From Bacteroidales bacterium (GTDB lineage: Bacteria > Bacteroidota > Bacteroidia > Bacteroidales > UBA932): a stretch of DNA of 56,903 bases. Positions 1 through 7,617 of this stretch are shown here, piece by piece. A program made the position numbers and the translations under genes. Location of the stretch: positions 1 to 56,903 of the forward strand of contig JAEETP010000008.1 of the NCBI GenBank assembly GCA_016290415.1. The letters run 5' to 3'. Under the pieces are notes generated by a model, which was not told the DNA's origin, did no database searches, and saw nothing but the letters and a program-made list of their open reading frames with translations. Every line of letters begins with the position of its first letter. Position 1 is the first letter of the stretch.

Positions 1-1
1 C

Positions 2-532
2 AACCACACCGAGACTTGCCAGTACTACGCCTTCTTCTTTGGCACCGCCACCCCCGAGACTTATCCCGAACTATGGCAGCGTCTCACCACCGAATTTGGC
101 CCTATCCGCAACATAGAGGATAAATATCCCGACGTGCCCAAGGCCAACGCCCTGTTCGGCAACTATTTGCGTATGGAGCTTCTCTCACAGAACGGATTGG
201 GTGCGCAAATGATGAAAGAGGCTGTGGACTTCTACCTCCCTATGGCAGAAGCCACCGGCACCCTCTGGGAAAATATGACCTTCAGCGACAGTTGCAACCA
301 CGGCTTTGCCGCCCATTTGGCACACGTATTCTATCGCGATGCCGCCGGCCTGTACAAGGTGGACCGCGTGGGCAGGACGCTGACCCTGCGCCTTCGCGAC
401 ACCGGCCTCAAGCAGTGCAGCGCCACCCTCCCTGTCAAGGAAGGTGACATCAAAATTGAATGGTCTTGCAACGACGGCAAATTCAACTACGACATCAAAC
501 TCCCCAAAGGCTGGAAACTAATAGAAGAATAA
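2..532 (+). CDS. GH78 alpha-L-rhamnosidase-like protein, 3' end only
   Basis: The reading frame is open from the window edge, so the N-terminus and most of the catalytic barrel lie outside. The 176 visible residues resemble the end of the (alpha/alpha)6 barrel and the following beta-domain of family 78 glycoside hydrolases: a NHTETCQYYAFFFGTA segment, then GTLWENMTFSDSCNHGFAAHL, in which the Trp-Glu and the Asn-His-Gly are typical of the family. Such enzymes remove terminal L-rhamnose from plant or bacterial glycans in the periplasm or at the cell surface. ettA follows after 4 bp, so the two may be co-transcribed. Other (alpha/alpha)6 hydrolases cannot be excluded from this fragment alone. 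Confidence 0.65.
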   Translation, partial: NHTETCQYYAFFFGTATPETYPELWQRLTTEFGPIRNIEDKYPDVPKANALFGNYLRMELLSQNGLGAQMMKEAVDFYLPMAEATGTLWENMTFSDSCNHGFAAHLAHVFYRDAAGLYKVDRVGRTLTLRLRDTGLKQCSATLPVKEGDIKIEWSCNDGKFNYDIKLPKGWKLIEE

Positions 533-536
533 CCCT

Positions 537-2213
537 ATGGCAGACGAAAAAATCATATTCTCTATGAACGGTGTGGGCAAGGTCTTGCCGCACAACAACA
601 AGGTTATCCTGAAGGACATCTACCTGAGCTTCTTTTATGGCGCCAAAATAGGCATCATAGGTCTGAACGGCAGCGGTAAGAGTACCCTGCTCAAGATTAT
701 CGCCGGCATAGAGAAATCCATACGCGGCGAGGTGGTATGGGCTCCCGGCTACAGTGTGGGCTATCTGGCCCAGGAGCCTGAGATGGATCCCGACAAAACC
801 GTGCTGGAAGTGGTTCAGGAGGGCGTTCAGGAGGTTATGGACCTGCTGAATGAATACAACGAGATAGGGATGAAGTTTGCCGAGCCTATGGACGACGACC
901 AAATGAATAAACTCATAGAGCGCCAGGGCGAACTCACCGAACTGATAGACCACCACGGCGGCTGGGAAATTGATTCCAAGCTGGAGAGGGCTATGGATGC
1001 ACTTCAGAGCCCTCCTTCCGAGGCGATTGTGAAGAACCTTTCGGGTGGCGAACGCCGCCGTGTGGCGCTCTGCCGCCTGCTGCTCCAGCAACCCGACGTG
1101 CTGCTTCTGGACGAGCCCACCAACCACCTGGACACCGAGAGTATCCAGTGGCTGGAGGCGCATCTGCAGCAGTACAAGGGCACCGTGATAGCGGTGACTC
1201 ACGACCGATATTTCCTGGACAACGTGGCTGGCTGGATACCCGAGCTGGACCGTGGCGAAGGCATCCCCTGGAAGGGCAATTACTCTTCCTGGCTGGACCA
1301 GAAAACCAAACGGCTGGCACAGGAAGAAAAACAGGAAAGCAAGCGCCGCAAGACACTGGAGCGCGAGCTGGAATGGGTGCGGATGGCACCCAAGGCACGT
1401 CAGGCCAAGCAGAAAGCCCGTCTGGGCGCCTACGAGAAGCTGGCCAGTGCCGATGTCAAGCAAAGAGAAGAGAATCTGGAAATCTACATCCCCAACGGGC
1501 CGCATCTGGGCAACAAGGTCATCCGTTTCAACGATGTCTCCAAGGCCTACGACGGCCGCGTGCTTTTCGAGCACCTGACCTTTGAGCTGCCTCCTGCTGG
1601 CATCGTGGGTGTCATCGGCCCCAACGGAGCCGGCAAAACCACCCTCTTCCGTCTGATTATGGGCATTGAGAAGCCCGACACCGGCAGCATCGAAATAGGC
1701 GAGACGGTGAAACTGGCCTATGTGGACCAGCAGCACAAGTCCATCGACCCCGAAAAGACCGTCTATCAGACGGTGGCCGGCGATTCCGAATGGGTGCGTA
1801 TGGGCGGCCGTGAAATCAACGCCCGCGCCTGGATATCCCGTTTCAATTTTTCAGGCGCCGACCAGGAAAAGAAGTGCGGCGTACTCTCGGGCGGCGAGCG
1901 CAACCGCCTGCACCTTGCCCTTACGCTCAAGGACGAAGGCAACGTGCTGCTGCTTGACGAGCCCACCAACGACGTGGATGTGAACACCATCCGCGCCCTG
2001 GAGGAGGGTCTGGACGGCTTCGCCGGCTGCGCCGTGGTAGTGAGCCACGACCGCTGGTTCCTGGACCGTATCGCAACCCACATCCTGGCCTTCGAAGGCG
2101 ACAGCCAGGTGGTCTTCTTCGACGGCAACTACTCCGAATACGAAGAGAATAAAAAGAAACGCCTGGGCGACATAGAGCCCAAGCGCTTCAAATACAAAAA
2201 ACTTATGGAGTAA
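537..2213 (+). CDS. ettA: Energy-dependent translational throttle protein EttA (ABC-F ATPase)
   Basis: A 558-residue soluble ABC-F protein with two ATPase domains and no membrane segment. Domain 1 has Walker [10 protein letters not shown] at residues 42-50, signature LSGGE near 168-172 and Walker [12 protein letters not shown] near 189-199. A charged linker rich in Lys/Arg follows (about 255-305), then domain 2 with GPNGAGKTT, a second LSGGE and DEPTNDVD. EttA binds the ribosomal E site and gates entry into elongation according to the ATP/ADP ratio. Length and the C-terminal RFKYKKLME fit the family. The second Walker B region reads NDVD where EttA usually has NDLD, a conservative change. It ends 4 bp before a convergent gene, with no room for a terminator. 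Confidence 0.93.
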   Translation: MADEKIIFSMNGVGKVLPHNNKVILKDIYLSFFYGAKIGIIGLNGSGKSTLLKIIAGIEKSIRGEVVWAPGYSVGYLAQEPEMDPDKTVLEVVQEGVQEVMDLLNEYNEIGMKFAEPMDDDQMNKLIERQGELTELIDHHGGWEIDSKLERAMDALQSPPSEAIVKNLSGGERRRVALCRLLLQQPDVLLLDEPTNHLDTESIQWLEAHLQQYKGTVIAVTHDRYFLDNVAGWIPELDRGEGIPWKGNYSSWLDQKTKRLAQEEKQESKRRKTLERELEWVRMAPKARQAKQKARLGAYEKLASADVKQREENLEIYIPNGPHLGNKVIRFNDVSKAYDGRVLFEHLTFELPPAGIVGVIGPNGAGKTTLFRLIMGIEKPDTGSIEIGETVKLAYVDQQHKSIDPEKTVYQTVAGDSEWVRMGGREINARAWISRFNFSGADQEKKCGVLSGGERNRLHLALTLKDEGNVLLLDEPTNDVDVNTIRALEEGLDGFAGCAVVVSHDRWFLDRIATHILAFEGDSQVVFFDGNYSEYEENKKKRLGDIEPKRFKYKKLME

Positions 2214-2217
2214 AGTC

Positions 2218-2721
2218 TTAGAAGGTATACTTGATTCCGAGGCAAAGGCCCTTGTAGCTGAACCAGCTGGCTACCCTATCTCCAATCAAAAGACGGATAC
2301 CTGGACTCCAATCAAGCGATACTGCAAACGGAATCGCAGAGAAAGCATACTCGACACCGACATTGCCAAAGAATCCACCCAGGAGATTGCCGCCGTAGTG
2401 GATATCCCGATATTCACCTATAAACAATCCGCCCTCAAGACCCAGACCATAGAAAAAAGAGAAACCGGGAGTGAGCGGTACATTGAAGTCGTAGGTAGCA
2501 CTTGCCAGGGCGCCAAAACCGTCCCCGAGCACGAAATTGGCCTTGTAGTCCATAAAGTTGCCGGAGCTGGTGAACTGCTTGAAAGTAATGCCCATTCCAC
2601 CGACAAAGCGGCCAATATCATCAGAGCCGCCTTCTACGCCGACAGCCATATCATAGTTCTGGGCGTTGGCTGCAGTGAAGCCGATAAAGCAAAACGCGAT
2701 AATTGCAATAATTTTCTTCAT
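2218..2721 (-). CDS. Small outer-membrane beta-barrel-like protein, function unknown
   Basis: A 167-residue protein with a clear Sec signal peptide (MKKIIAIIAFCFIGFTAANA, cleavage before QNYD). The mature part is rich in Gly and alternating aromatic/hydrophobic residues and ends in a C-terminal Phe, as in 8-stranded outer-membrane barrels. I recognise no specific family. It follows the lytic transglycosylase after 32 bp on the same strand and may be read from the same transcript; no TAnnTTTG box is visible in the gap. It could be a structural barrel or a lipid-binding barrel. Confidence 0.7.
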   Translation of the reverse strand: MKKIIAIIAFCFIGFTAANAQNYDMAVGVEGGSDDIGRFVGGMGITFKQFTSSGNFMDYKANFVLGDGFGALASATYDFNVPLTPGFSFFYGLGLEGGLFIGEYRDIHYGGNLLGGFFGNVGVEYAFSAIPFAVSLDWSPGIRLLIGDRVASWFSYKGLCLGIKYTF

Positions 2722-2753
2722 AATAATGATTTTTTTATTGATATACTGATATT

Positions 2754-3620
2754 CTATCTGAGTGCCGGAATAATAATCTCATAGGCTTTGCCGCCGGCGT
2801 TGGTGAGTTTGTCGCCGCGCAGCCAGAGATTTGCCTTTTTAAGCGCGTCGTAGCTTACGCCGTTGTTTTTGGCGAATTCGACCAGAGAAGGAATCGGGCC
2901 TGTGACCGTAACAACCTTGGCCGGCTTGCGGTAAGGATACAATTCGGAACCGGTAATGTCATAGCCGAAACGCTCCGGATGCTCCATAAAGAGCTTTGCG
3001 GTGAGCACGCGGAACATATATCTGGAGGTCTCTTCAGGCAGATACAGGTCCATTGCGCTGCTCTCTTTCTGCTCTTGCAGGCGGCGGGATATGCCCCCCT
3101 GCCCTGCATTATAACTTGCCGCCACGGTCATCCAGTCGCCATATTTGCGATAAGCTTCCTTAAGATATTTGCAGGCAGCAACAGTCTCTTTTTCAATATT
3201 GTATCGTTCGTCAACCTCGTCGTTGACTTCCAGGCCGTACTGCTTTGCGGTGGCTTTGGTAAACTGCCATAACCCCGCAGCGCCCGAAACCGAAACCGCT
3301 TTGGGATCCAGGTTACTCTCAATCACCATCAGGTACTTCAGGTCCTCGGGTATGCCCCTCTCCTTCAAAATAGGCACCACCTGCGTAAAATACCGCAGAC
3401 TGCGCTTGAGCATCAGGCTGGATGTGGTGTGCATATAGGTGAATGTCATCAGCTCGCGGTCCATCCGCTCATATAGGTCGTCGCGGTCAAAGGTGATGCG
3501 GTCTCCGGCAAAATCGACATACTCCGGCACAGCAGGAGCCTTGGGATGGATGTAGATTTCCTGGGCATAACCCGCCAGAGAGAAAAGCGCAAGCGCTGCT
3601 ATAAGAAGTATCTTTTTCAA
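2754..3620 (-). CDS. MltD-like membrane-exported lytic transglycosylase
   Basis: A 288-residue exported protein: signal peptide MKKILLIAALALFSLAGYAQ, then an SLT (goose-lysozyme-like) domain at about 75-210 with catalytic Glu101 in VIESNLDPKAVS, GLWQF at 116-120 and AASYNAGQGG further on. A LysM-like C-terminal module (about 235-285) would bind peptidoglycan. It cleaves the MurNAc-GlcNAc bond to give 1,6-anhydro-muropeptides. The start is a TTG: no in-frame ATG lies before the signal peptide, and the TTG overlaps the stop of the upstream kinase gene as TTGA, suggesting translational coupling. Family assignment is firm; the exact subtype (MltD) is inferred from the SLT plus LysM layout. Confidence 0.88.
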   Translation of the reverse strand: MKKILLIAALALFSLAGYAQEIYIHPKAPAVPEYVDFAGDRITFDRDDLYERMDRELMTFTYMHTTSSLMLKRSLRYFTQVVPILKERGIPEDLKYLMVIESNLDPKAVSVSGAAGLWQFTKATAKQYGLEVNDEVDERYNIEKETVAACKYLKEAYRKYGDWMTVAASYNAGQGGISRRLQEQKESSAMDLYLPEETSRYMFRVLTAKLFMEHPERFGYDITGSELYPYRKPAKVVTVTGPIPSLVEFAKNNGVSYDALKKANLWLRGDKLTNAGGKAYEIIIPALR

Positions 3621-4189
3621 CTCGATATGGTTTTAAGTTTATCGTAAACGGCCTTATTGTGGATCTTGGTCATCTGGTCCAAACCGCCCTCAGCAATCAT
3701 TGCTGCCGGAGTGGCCGAATTGTCAAAAATCATCCAGGAATCCACAACCGGAATGTAGCGGTTTATAAGGTTGATGATGCCCTGCACATAGCGCCTGCGG
3801 ATGGTGGGTTCGGTGACATTATGCCCGCCTGAGGCAACGCGGCGCTTGACTCTCTCTACTGCAAGGTCAGGAGAGTTGAGCCAGAAAAAAATGAGGGTGA
3901 TCATATAGCCAAGATTCTTGGCATCTTCTATCACCCGCAGAAGGCTTCGTGTGGCCAGGGTGGTTTCTACGCCAAAATCGGCCCTTTTGTCCAGGAGCTC
4001 GTTCATACGCTCCAGCATAATGCGGCTGGCGCGGATGGCGGCACTCTCGGGCTTGTTGGGAGAGAGGCGCTCTGCTATTTCGTCGGAGTTGACACACTCC
4101 CGCAGGCCAAACATCTCGGGAAGAATGGTATACGACGCCGTGGTTTTACCGGCGCCGTTGCAACCCGATATGATGAAGAGTTTGGGCAT
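3617..4189 (-). CDS. Zeta-toxin-like P-loop kinase
   Basis: A 190-residue P-loop protein: Walker A GCNGAGKT at residues 9-16, then VNSDEIAERL with Asp36 in the position of the zeta-toxin catalytic Asp, and FGVETTLATRS, the usual substrate-loop region. These are hallmarks of the zeta-like kinase group (COG4185). Characterised zeta toxins phosphorylate UDP-GlcNAc and block wall synthesis. No epsilon-type antitoxin gene is next to it. Its TGA stop overlaps the TTG start of a lytic transglycosylase gene, so the two are probably made together, and a wall-related role is plausible. It may equally be a house-keeping kinase of unknown substrate, as many solitary Bacteroidetes members are. Confidence 0.78.
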   Translation of the reverse strand: MPKLFIISGCNGAGKTTASYTILPEMFGLRECVNSDEIAERLSPNKPESAAIRASRIMLERMNELLDKRADFGVETTLATRSLLRVIEDAKNLGYMITLIFFWLNSPDLAVERVKRRVASGGHNVTEPTIRRRYVQGIINLINRYIPVVDSWMIFDNSATPAAMIAEGGLDQMTKIHNKAVYDKLKTISS

Positions 4190-4207
4190 TATCTGGCCTT
4201 TAACTCA

Positions 4208-4215
4208 CAAATATA
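4208..4215 (-). promoter_or_regulatory. -7 box of the kinase/transglycosylase operon
   Basis: Read on the minus strand this is TATATTTG, a perfect match to the Bacteroidetes TAnnTTTG box. It lies 18 bp before the ATG of the zeta-like kinase. No clear TTG (-33) element is seen 19-21 bp upstream. Confidence 0.6.
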
Positions 4216-4236
4216 CTAAAAATAGTGCCAGCAGTT

Positions 4237-4935
4237 TTACTTCCTGGTGACGCCGTAGCCAAAAAGTGCAAAATCTCCCAGGCAAGGGTCGCCCGGAAAG
4301 ATTTCCGCAAGTTCGGAAGTGATTTCGAGGGCCGTGCGTAAATCGGCGCTGCATCGGCTCGTAAGCCCCATTTCACGAGCCACGGTGTGGACGTGGACAT
4401 CCAGCGGGATTATCAGGTCGGCTGGGTCGGAATTCAGCCAGAGTCCAAGGTCGACCTTGCCGTCGCGGCGCACCATCCACCGGCGCAGCATATTGATTTT
4501 TTTGTTGGCGGCGTTTTTGTCGCTCTTGCGACAGTATATCCTGGTGCGGAATTCGTCTTGGGAGAGATGCTCCAGCGAAGCATTTTCAAGATAAAACTCC
4601 CGCAAGGCGCTGCAGATTGCGGCAAACTCGCTCCACATCACTGTGCGGTGCAGCGAGCAAGGCTCGCAGCGGTACTCCCCTTTCATAACATAGTCGTATG
4701 GTTTCCAGCCCATCTCGTCAAAGGCACGGCCGCAGTCCCGCACAATCATAGCCCTCCGGCCCCAGGCCAGATGGGCGGCTATCACCGCCGCTATTTCCAC
4801 ATCCGCCAGATTGCACTCACCGCGGCGCATTTGCTCTACAAAATGCGCAGGAAAAGCTATCGGGTCTTCCTTGAAATATACCGGGTCGTTGTATTTTGCG
4901 GCGTATGAACGCAGCAGTTCAGCGTTGGGATTCAT
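4237..4935 (-). CDS. TIGR02757 (DUF2400) family protein
   Basis: A 232-residue soluble protein matching the conserved Bacteroidetes TIGR02757 family. Recognisable segments are KYNDPVYFKEDPIAFPAHF near the N-terminus, AAHLAWGRRAMI, NKKINMLRRWMVRRDGKVDLGLW and PLDVHVHTVAREMGL, ending GDPCLGDFALFGYG. The biochemical role of the family is unknown; parts resemble helix-hairpin-helix base-excision glycosylases, so nucleic acid binding is a guess. It follows the Cys-rich Feo protein by 6 bp and may share the iron operon transcript by proximity alone. Confidence 0.85.
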   Translation of the reverse strand: MNPNAELLRSYAAKYNDPVYFKEDPIAFPAHFVEQMRRGECNLADVEIAAVIAAHLAWGRRAMIVRDCGRAFDEMGWKPYDYVMKGEYRCEPCSLHRTVMWSEFAAICSALREFYLENASLEHLSQDEFRTRIYCRKSDKNAANKKINMLRRWMVRRDGKVDLGLWLNSDPADLIIPLDVHVHTVAREMGLTSRCSADLRTALEITSELAEIFPGDPCLGDFALFGYGVTRK

Positions 4936-4941
4936 TACTTA

Positions 4942-5190
4942 TCAATTTTTGCCCTCCGCTGCTGCGAGAAAGCTTTGCTCCGCCTCACTTTTTTTATTGA
5001 GACGATGCTCGGCTTCGCAAACTTTCTCTCCGCAAACGCTACGGGCTTTTTCATTACAAGATGAGCAATAGGGACAGCCGTCGCAGCCGGAGGTGCAGGA
5101 GCATCGTTTATCTTTCTTGAAGAAGATGCGCCATACTGCCCAGACCACTGTGGCGGCGATGATAAGATATGCTATGATGTCCAGAATCAT
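4942..5190 (-). CDS. FeoB-associated Cys-rich membrane protein
   Basis: An 82-residue protein starting at an internal ATG that overlaps the feoAB stop as ATGA. One N-terminal membrane helix (MILDIIAYLIIAATVVWAVW) is followed by a short cytoplasmic tail containing eight cysteines in CSC, CDGC, CSSC, C and C spacing. Small proteins of this kind occur right after feoB in many Bacteroidetes and Firmicutes (FeoB_associated family) and are thought to assist or stabilise the transporter, possibly by binding iron. The Ala/Glu/Lys-rich C-terminus has no recognised motif. A longer reading from 5268 would run inside feoAB and lacks the typical family start, so I reject it. Confidence 0.8.
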   Translation of the reverse strand: MILDIIAYLIIAATVVWAVWRIFFKKDKRCSCTSGCDGCPYCSSCNEKARSVCGEKVCEAEHRLNKKSEAEQSFLAAAEGKN

Positions 5191-7556
5191 AGAAGCAGAA
5201 TGTGATATACCGCAAAGGAAACAATCCAGGCTATGGCAGTGGTATAAAGCACGGTGAACCAGGCCCATTTGCGGCCGGCTTCCTTATGCACGGCACTCAC
5301 GGCGGCAATGCACGGGAAGTAAAGCAGCACAAACAGCAGGAACGACCACACAACCGGCTGAGTAAATATAATCTTACCGTCAGGCCCGGTGGCTGACTTA
5401 AGGTTCCCGGCAAGCGATGCCTCTTCTGCAACCTCCTCTCCATCAGGAGAATAAAGCACGCCGAGAGAGGATACCACAACTTCTTTGGCAGCAAAGCCGG
5501 TGAGCAGGCTCACACTCATTTTCCAGTCAAATCCAAGCGGCTGGAATGCAGGCTGGATGGCCCGTCCTATGCGGCCTATATAAGAATTGGCTGTCTGCTC
5601 CGCAGTGCTCTGCCCCTCCTTTGCGCGGGGGAAATAGCCAAGTGCCCAGATAATCACAGAAGCTGCCAGAATCACGGTTCCCATCTTTTTGAGATACTGC
5701 GCACTCTTGTCCCACATATGGCGCAGCACATTGCGGGCCGTGGGAAAGCGGTACGGCGGCAGTTCCATAACAAACTGGTCGTTGTGATTCTTGAACACCA
5801 GTTTCTTCATCAGCAGTGATGTGACTATCGCCACCAGAATACCTATAAGATAGAGCCCTATGAGCACCAGCGCCTGGTGCTTTTTGAAAAAGGCCGATAC
5901 AAACAGCAGGAACACCGGCAGGCGGGCGCTGCAAGACATAAACGGGATTGTGATTATGGTCAGTATCCGGTCTTTACGGCTCTCAAGCGTGCGGGTTGCC
6001 ATAATGGCCGGCACGCCGCATCCGAAACCTATGATATACGGAATGAACGATTTGCCGTGAAGGCCTATGCGATGCATCAGCTTGTCCATTATGAACGCCA
6101 CGCGGGCCATATATCCGCTGTCTTCAAAGAAAGATATAAACAAGAAGAGTATCAGGATGTTTGGCAGGAATACCAGCACCCCTCCCACTCCGGCTATTAT
6201 ACCGTCCACAATAAGATCGCGAAGCATTCCGGCGGGAAGTATTCCGGACAGCCAGTTGCCAAGGGCGGCGATGCCCGCTTCCAGCCAGGCCTGCGGATAG
6301 GCACCCAGGGTGAATGTGGCTGCAAACATCAGCCATAGCAAAAACAGCAGGATAGGGAAACCCAACCACTTGTGTGTCAATATATTGTCCAGCCGATATC
6401 CCTTATGTCTCTTCTCTTTGGCAGCCTTGGTGTAGGTCTCCTTCAAGGCACCGCGGATAAAGCCGTACTTGAGACTGGATATGATGCAGGTTATGTCGTC
6501 GCGATACTCTTTCTGAAGAGACTCGCGGGCCTCGTCAGAGGCCTTCTTGATTTTATCGTAATTAGGGAGAGACGACATTGCCCTGTGGGTCTCCTTGTCG
6601 TTCTCTATAAGTTTAAGAGCTACATAGCGGCCGTGATAACTGTCACGCACAGAGTCATTTTCCTCTACCAGATTCTTGACCTGAGAGATAAACCGCTCTA
6701 CGTTTTCGCCGTAATTGATATGGATGTGCTTGCTGGCCCCCTCGGTGTCGCAATAGACCTCAACTATCTTCTCCAACACATCGCTTATTCCCTGCCCGGT
6801 GCGGGCAATCACCGGCACAATGGGAAAGCCAAGCATCTTCCCAAGACTCTCGTGGTCCAATTTGTCCCCGCTTTTCTGCAGCTCGTCGTACATATTCAGA
6901 GCCATCACTATGCGAGGGTTCATATCAATCAGCTGAGTGGTCAGAAACAGGTTGCGCTCCAGATTGCCGGAATCCACGATATTGAGCACCAGGTCGGGCT
7001 TCTCGTTCACAATATAATTGCGGACGTAGAGCTCTTCAGGAGAATATTCAGTGAGGGAATAAGTGCCCGGCAGGTCCACAAGGTCTATGGTATAACCATT
7101 ATGATGGAATGTGCCTACCTTGGAGTCTACAGTGACGCCGCTGTAGTTGCCCACCTTCTCGTGAAGGCCGGTGGCAAAATTGAAGAAGGATGTCTTGCCG
7201 CAGTTTGGATTGCCCACCAGCGCCACCTTTATATGCCGGGTAATCTCTTCTACCTCAGATAGTACGTGCTCTTGGAATGTACCGTTGAAATTGAAGTCGG
7301 AGTGATGCTGTTCGTCCAGCGAAACCACCTCTATGTTAGAGGCTTCGCTGCGGCGCAGCGAGACGTGACTTCCAAGGATTTCGTATTCGATAGGATCTTT
7401 AAGCGGAGCGTTTTTAAGGACATCTACTGTCTGTCCCTTGATAAAACCGAGCTCCATAATGCGGTTGCGGAAACCGCCGTGACCGTGGATTTTGGCAATG
7501 ACGCACCGCCCCTTCTCCGGGATTTCGGCAAGCGTCAGCACTTTCTCATCTTCCAT
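5187..7556 (-). CDS. feoB: Ferrous iron transporter, FeoA-FeoB fusion
   Basis: A 789-residue protein that takes up Fe(II) across the inner membrane. Residues 5-78 form a FeoA SH3-like domain. A G-protein domain follows with G1 GNPNCGKT at 115-122, the switch-I Thr segment GNYSGVTVDSK, G3 DLPG and G4 NMYD, then a GDI-type helical region. From about 395 the polytopic core has two Gate motifs, visible around FIPYIIGFGCGVPAIMATRT and PFMSCSARLPVF, and ends with hydrophobic helices. FeoA fused to FeoB is common in Bacteroidetes. The Cys-rich partner overlaps its stop by 4 bp. An AT-rich dyad lies at the likely transcription start, suggesting iron-dependent control. Confidence 0.95.
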   Translation of the reverse strand: MEDEKVLTLAEIPEKGRCVIAKIHGHGGFRNRIMELGFIKGQTVDVLKNAPLKDPIEYEILGSHVSLRRSEASNIEVVSLDEQHHSDFNFNGTFQEHVLSEVEEITRHIKVALVGNPNCGKTSFFNFATGLHEKVGNYSGVTVDSKVGTFHHNGYTIDLVDLPGTYSLTEYSPEELYVRNYIVNEKPDLVLNIVDSGNLERNLFLTTQLIDMNPRIVMALNMYDELQKSGDKLDHESLGKMLGFPIVPVIARTGQGISDVLEKIVEVYCDTEGASKHIHINYGENVERFISQVKNLVEENDSVRDSYHGRYVALKLIENDKETHRAMSSLPNYDKIKKASDEARESLQKEYRDDITCIISSLKYGFIRGALKETYTKAAKEKRHKGYRLDNILTHKWLGFPILLFLLWLMFAATFTLGAYPQAWLEAGIAALGNWLSGILPAGMLRDLIVDGIIAGVGGVLVFLPNILILFLFISFFEDSGYMARVAFIMDKLMHRIGLHGKSFIPYIIGFGCGVPAIMATRTLESRKDRILTIITIPFMSCSARLPVFLLFVSAFFKKHQALVLIGLYLIGILVAIVTSLLMKKLVFKNHNDQFVMELPPYRFPTARNVLRHMWDKSAQYLKKMGTVILAASVIIWALGYFPRAKEGQSTAEQTANSYIGRIGRAIQPAFQPLGFDWKMSVSLLTGFAAKEVVVSSLGVLYSPDGEEVAEEASLAGNLKSATGPDGKIIFTQPVVWSFLLFVLLYFPCIAAVSAVHKEAGRKWAWFTVLYTTAIAWIVSFAVYHILLL

Positions 7557-7593
7557 TGTACCTAGGGTTCAAAATAACCTATAAAGTACGGGA

Positions 7594-7609
7594 GATAATT
7601 TGAATTATC
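7594..7609. promoter_or_regulatory. AT-rich dyad, possible iron-regulator operator of feoAB
   Basis: GATAATTTGAATTATC is a perfect inverted repeat (7-bp arms, 2-bp centre) between the feoAB -7 box and its ATG. It includes both GATAAT and ATTATC half-sites known from Fur boxes, and it would overlap the transcription start. Operator function is inferred. Confidence 0.5.
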
Positions 7610-7617
7610 CAAATTTA
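7610..7617 (-). promoter_or_regulatory. -7 box of feoAB
   Basis: Minus-strand TAAATTTG, matching TAnnTTTG, 53 bp before the feoAB ATG. It abuts the 16-bp dyad at 7594-7609 and overlaps the last codons of the upstream ABC exporter gene. Confidence 0.5.

Noticed and set aside
495-1736. Minus-strand open frame of 413 codons
   Set aside because: Antisense to ettA, whose Walker and signature motifs are clear.
3617-4189. Complete epsilon-zeta toxin-antitoxin module
   Set aside because: No epsilon-type antitoxin gene is adjacent; the flanking genes are a transglycosylase and a TIGR02757 gene.
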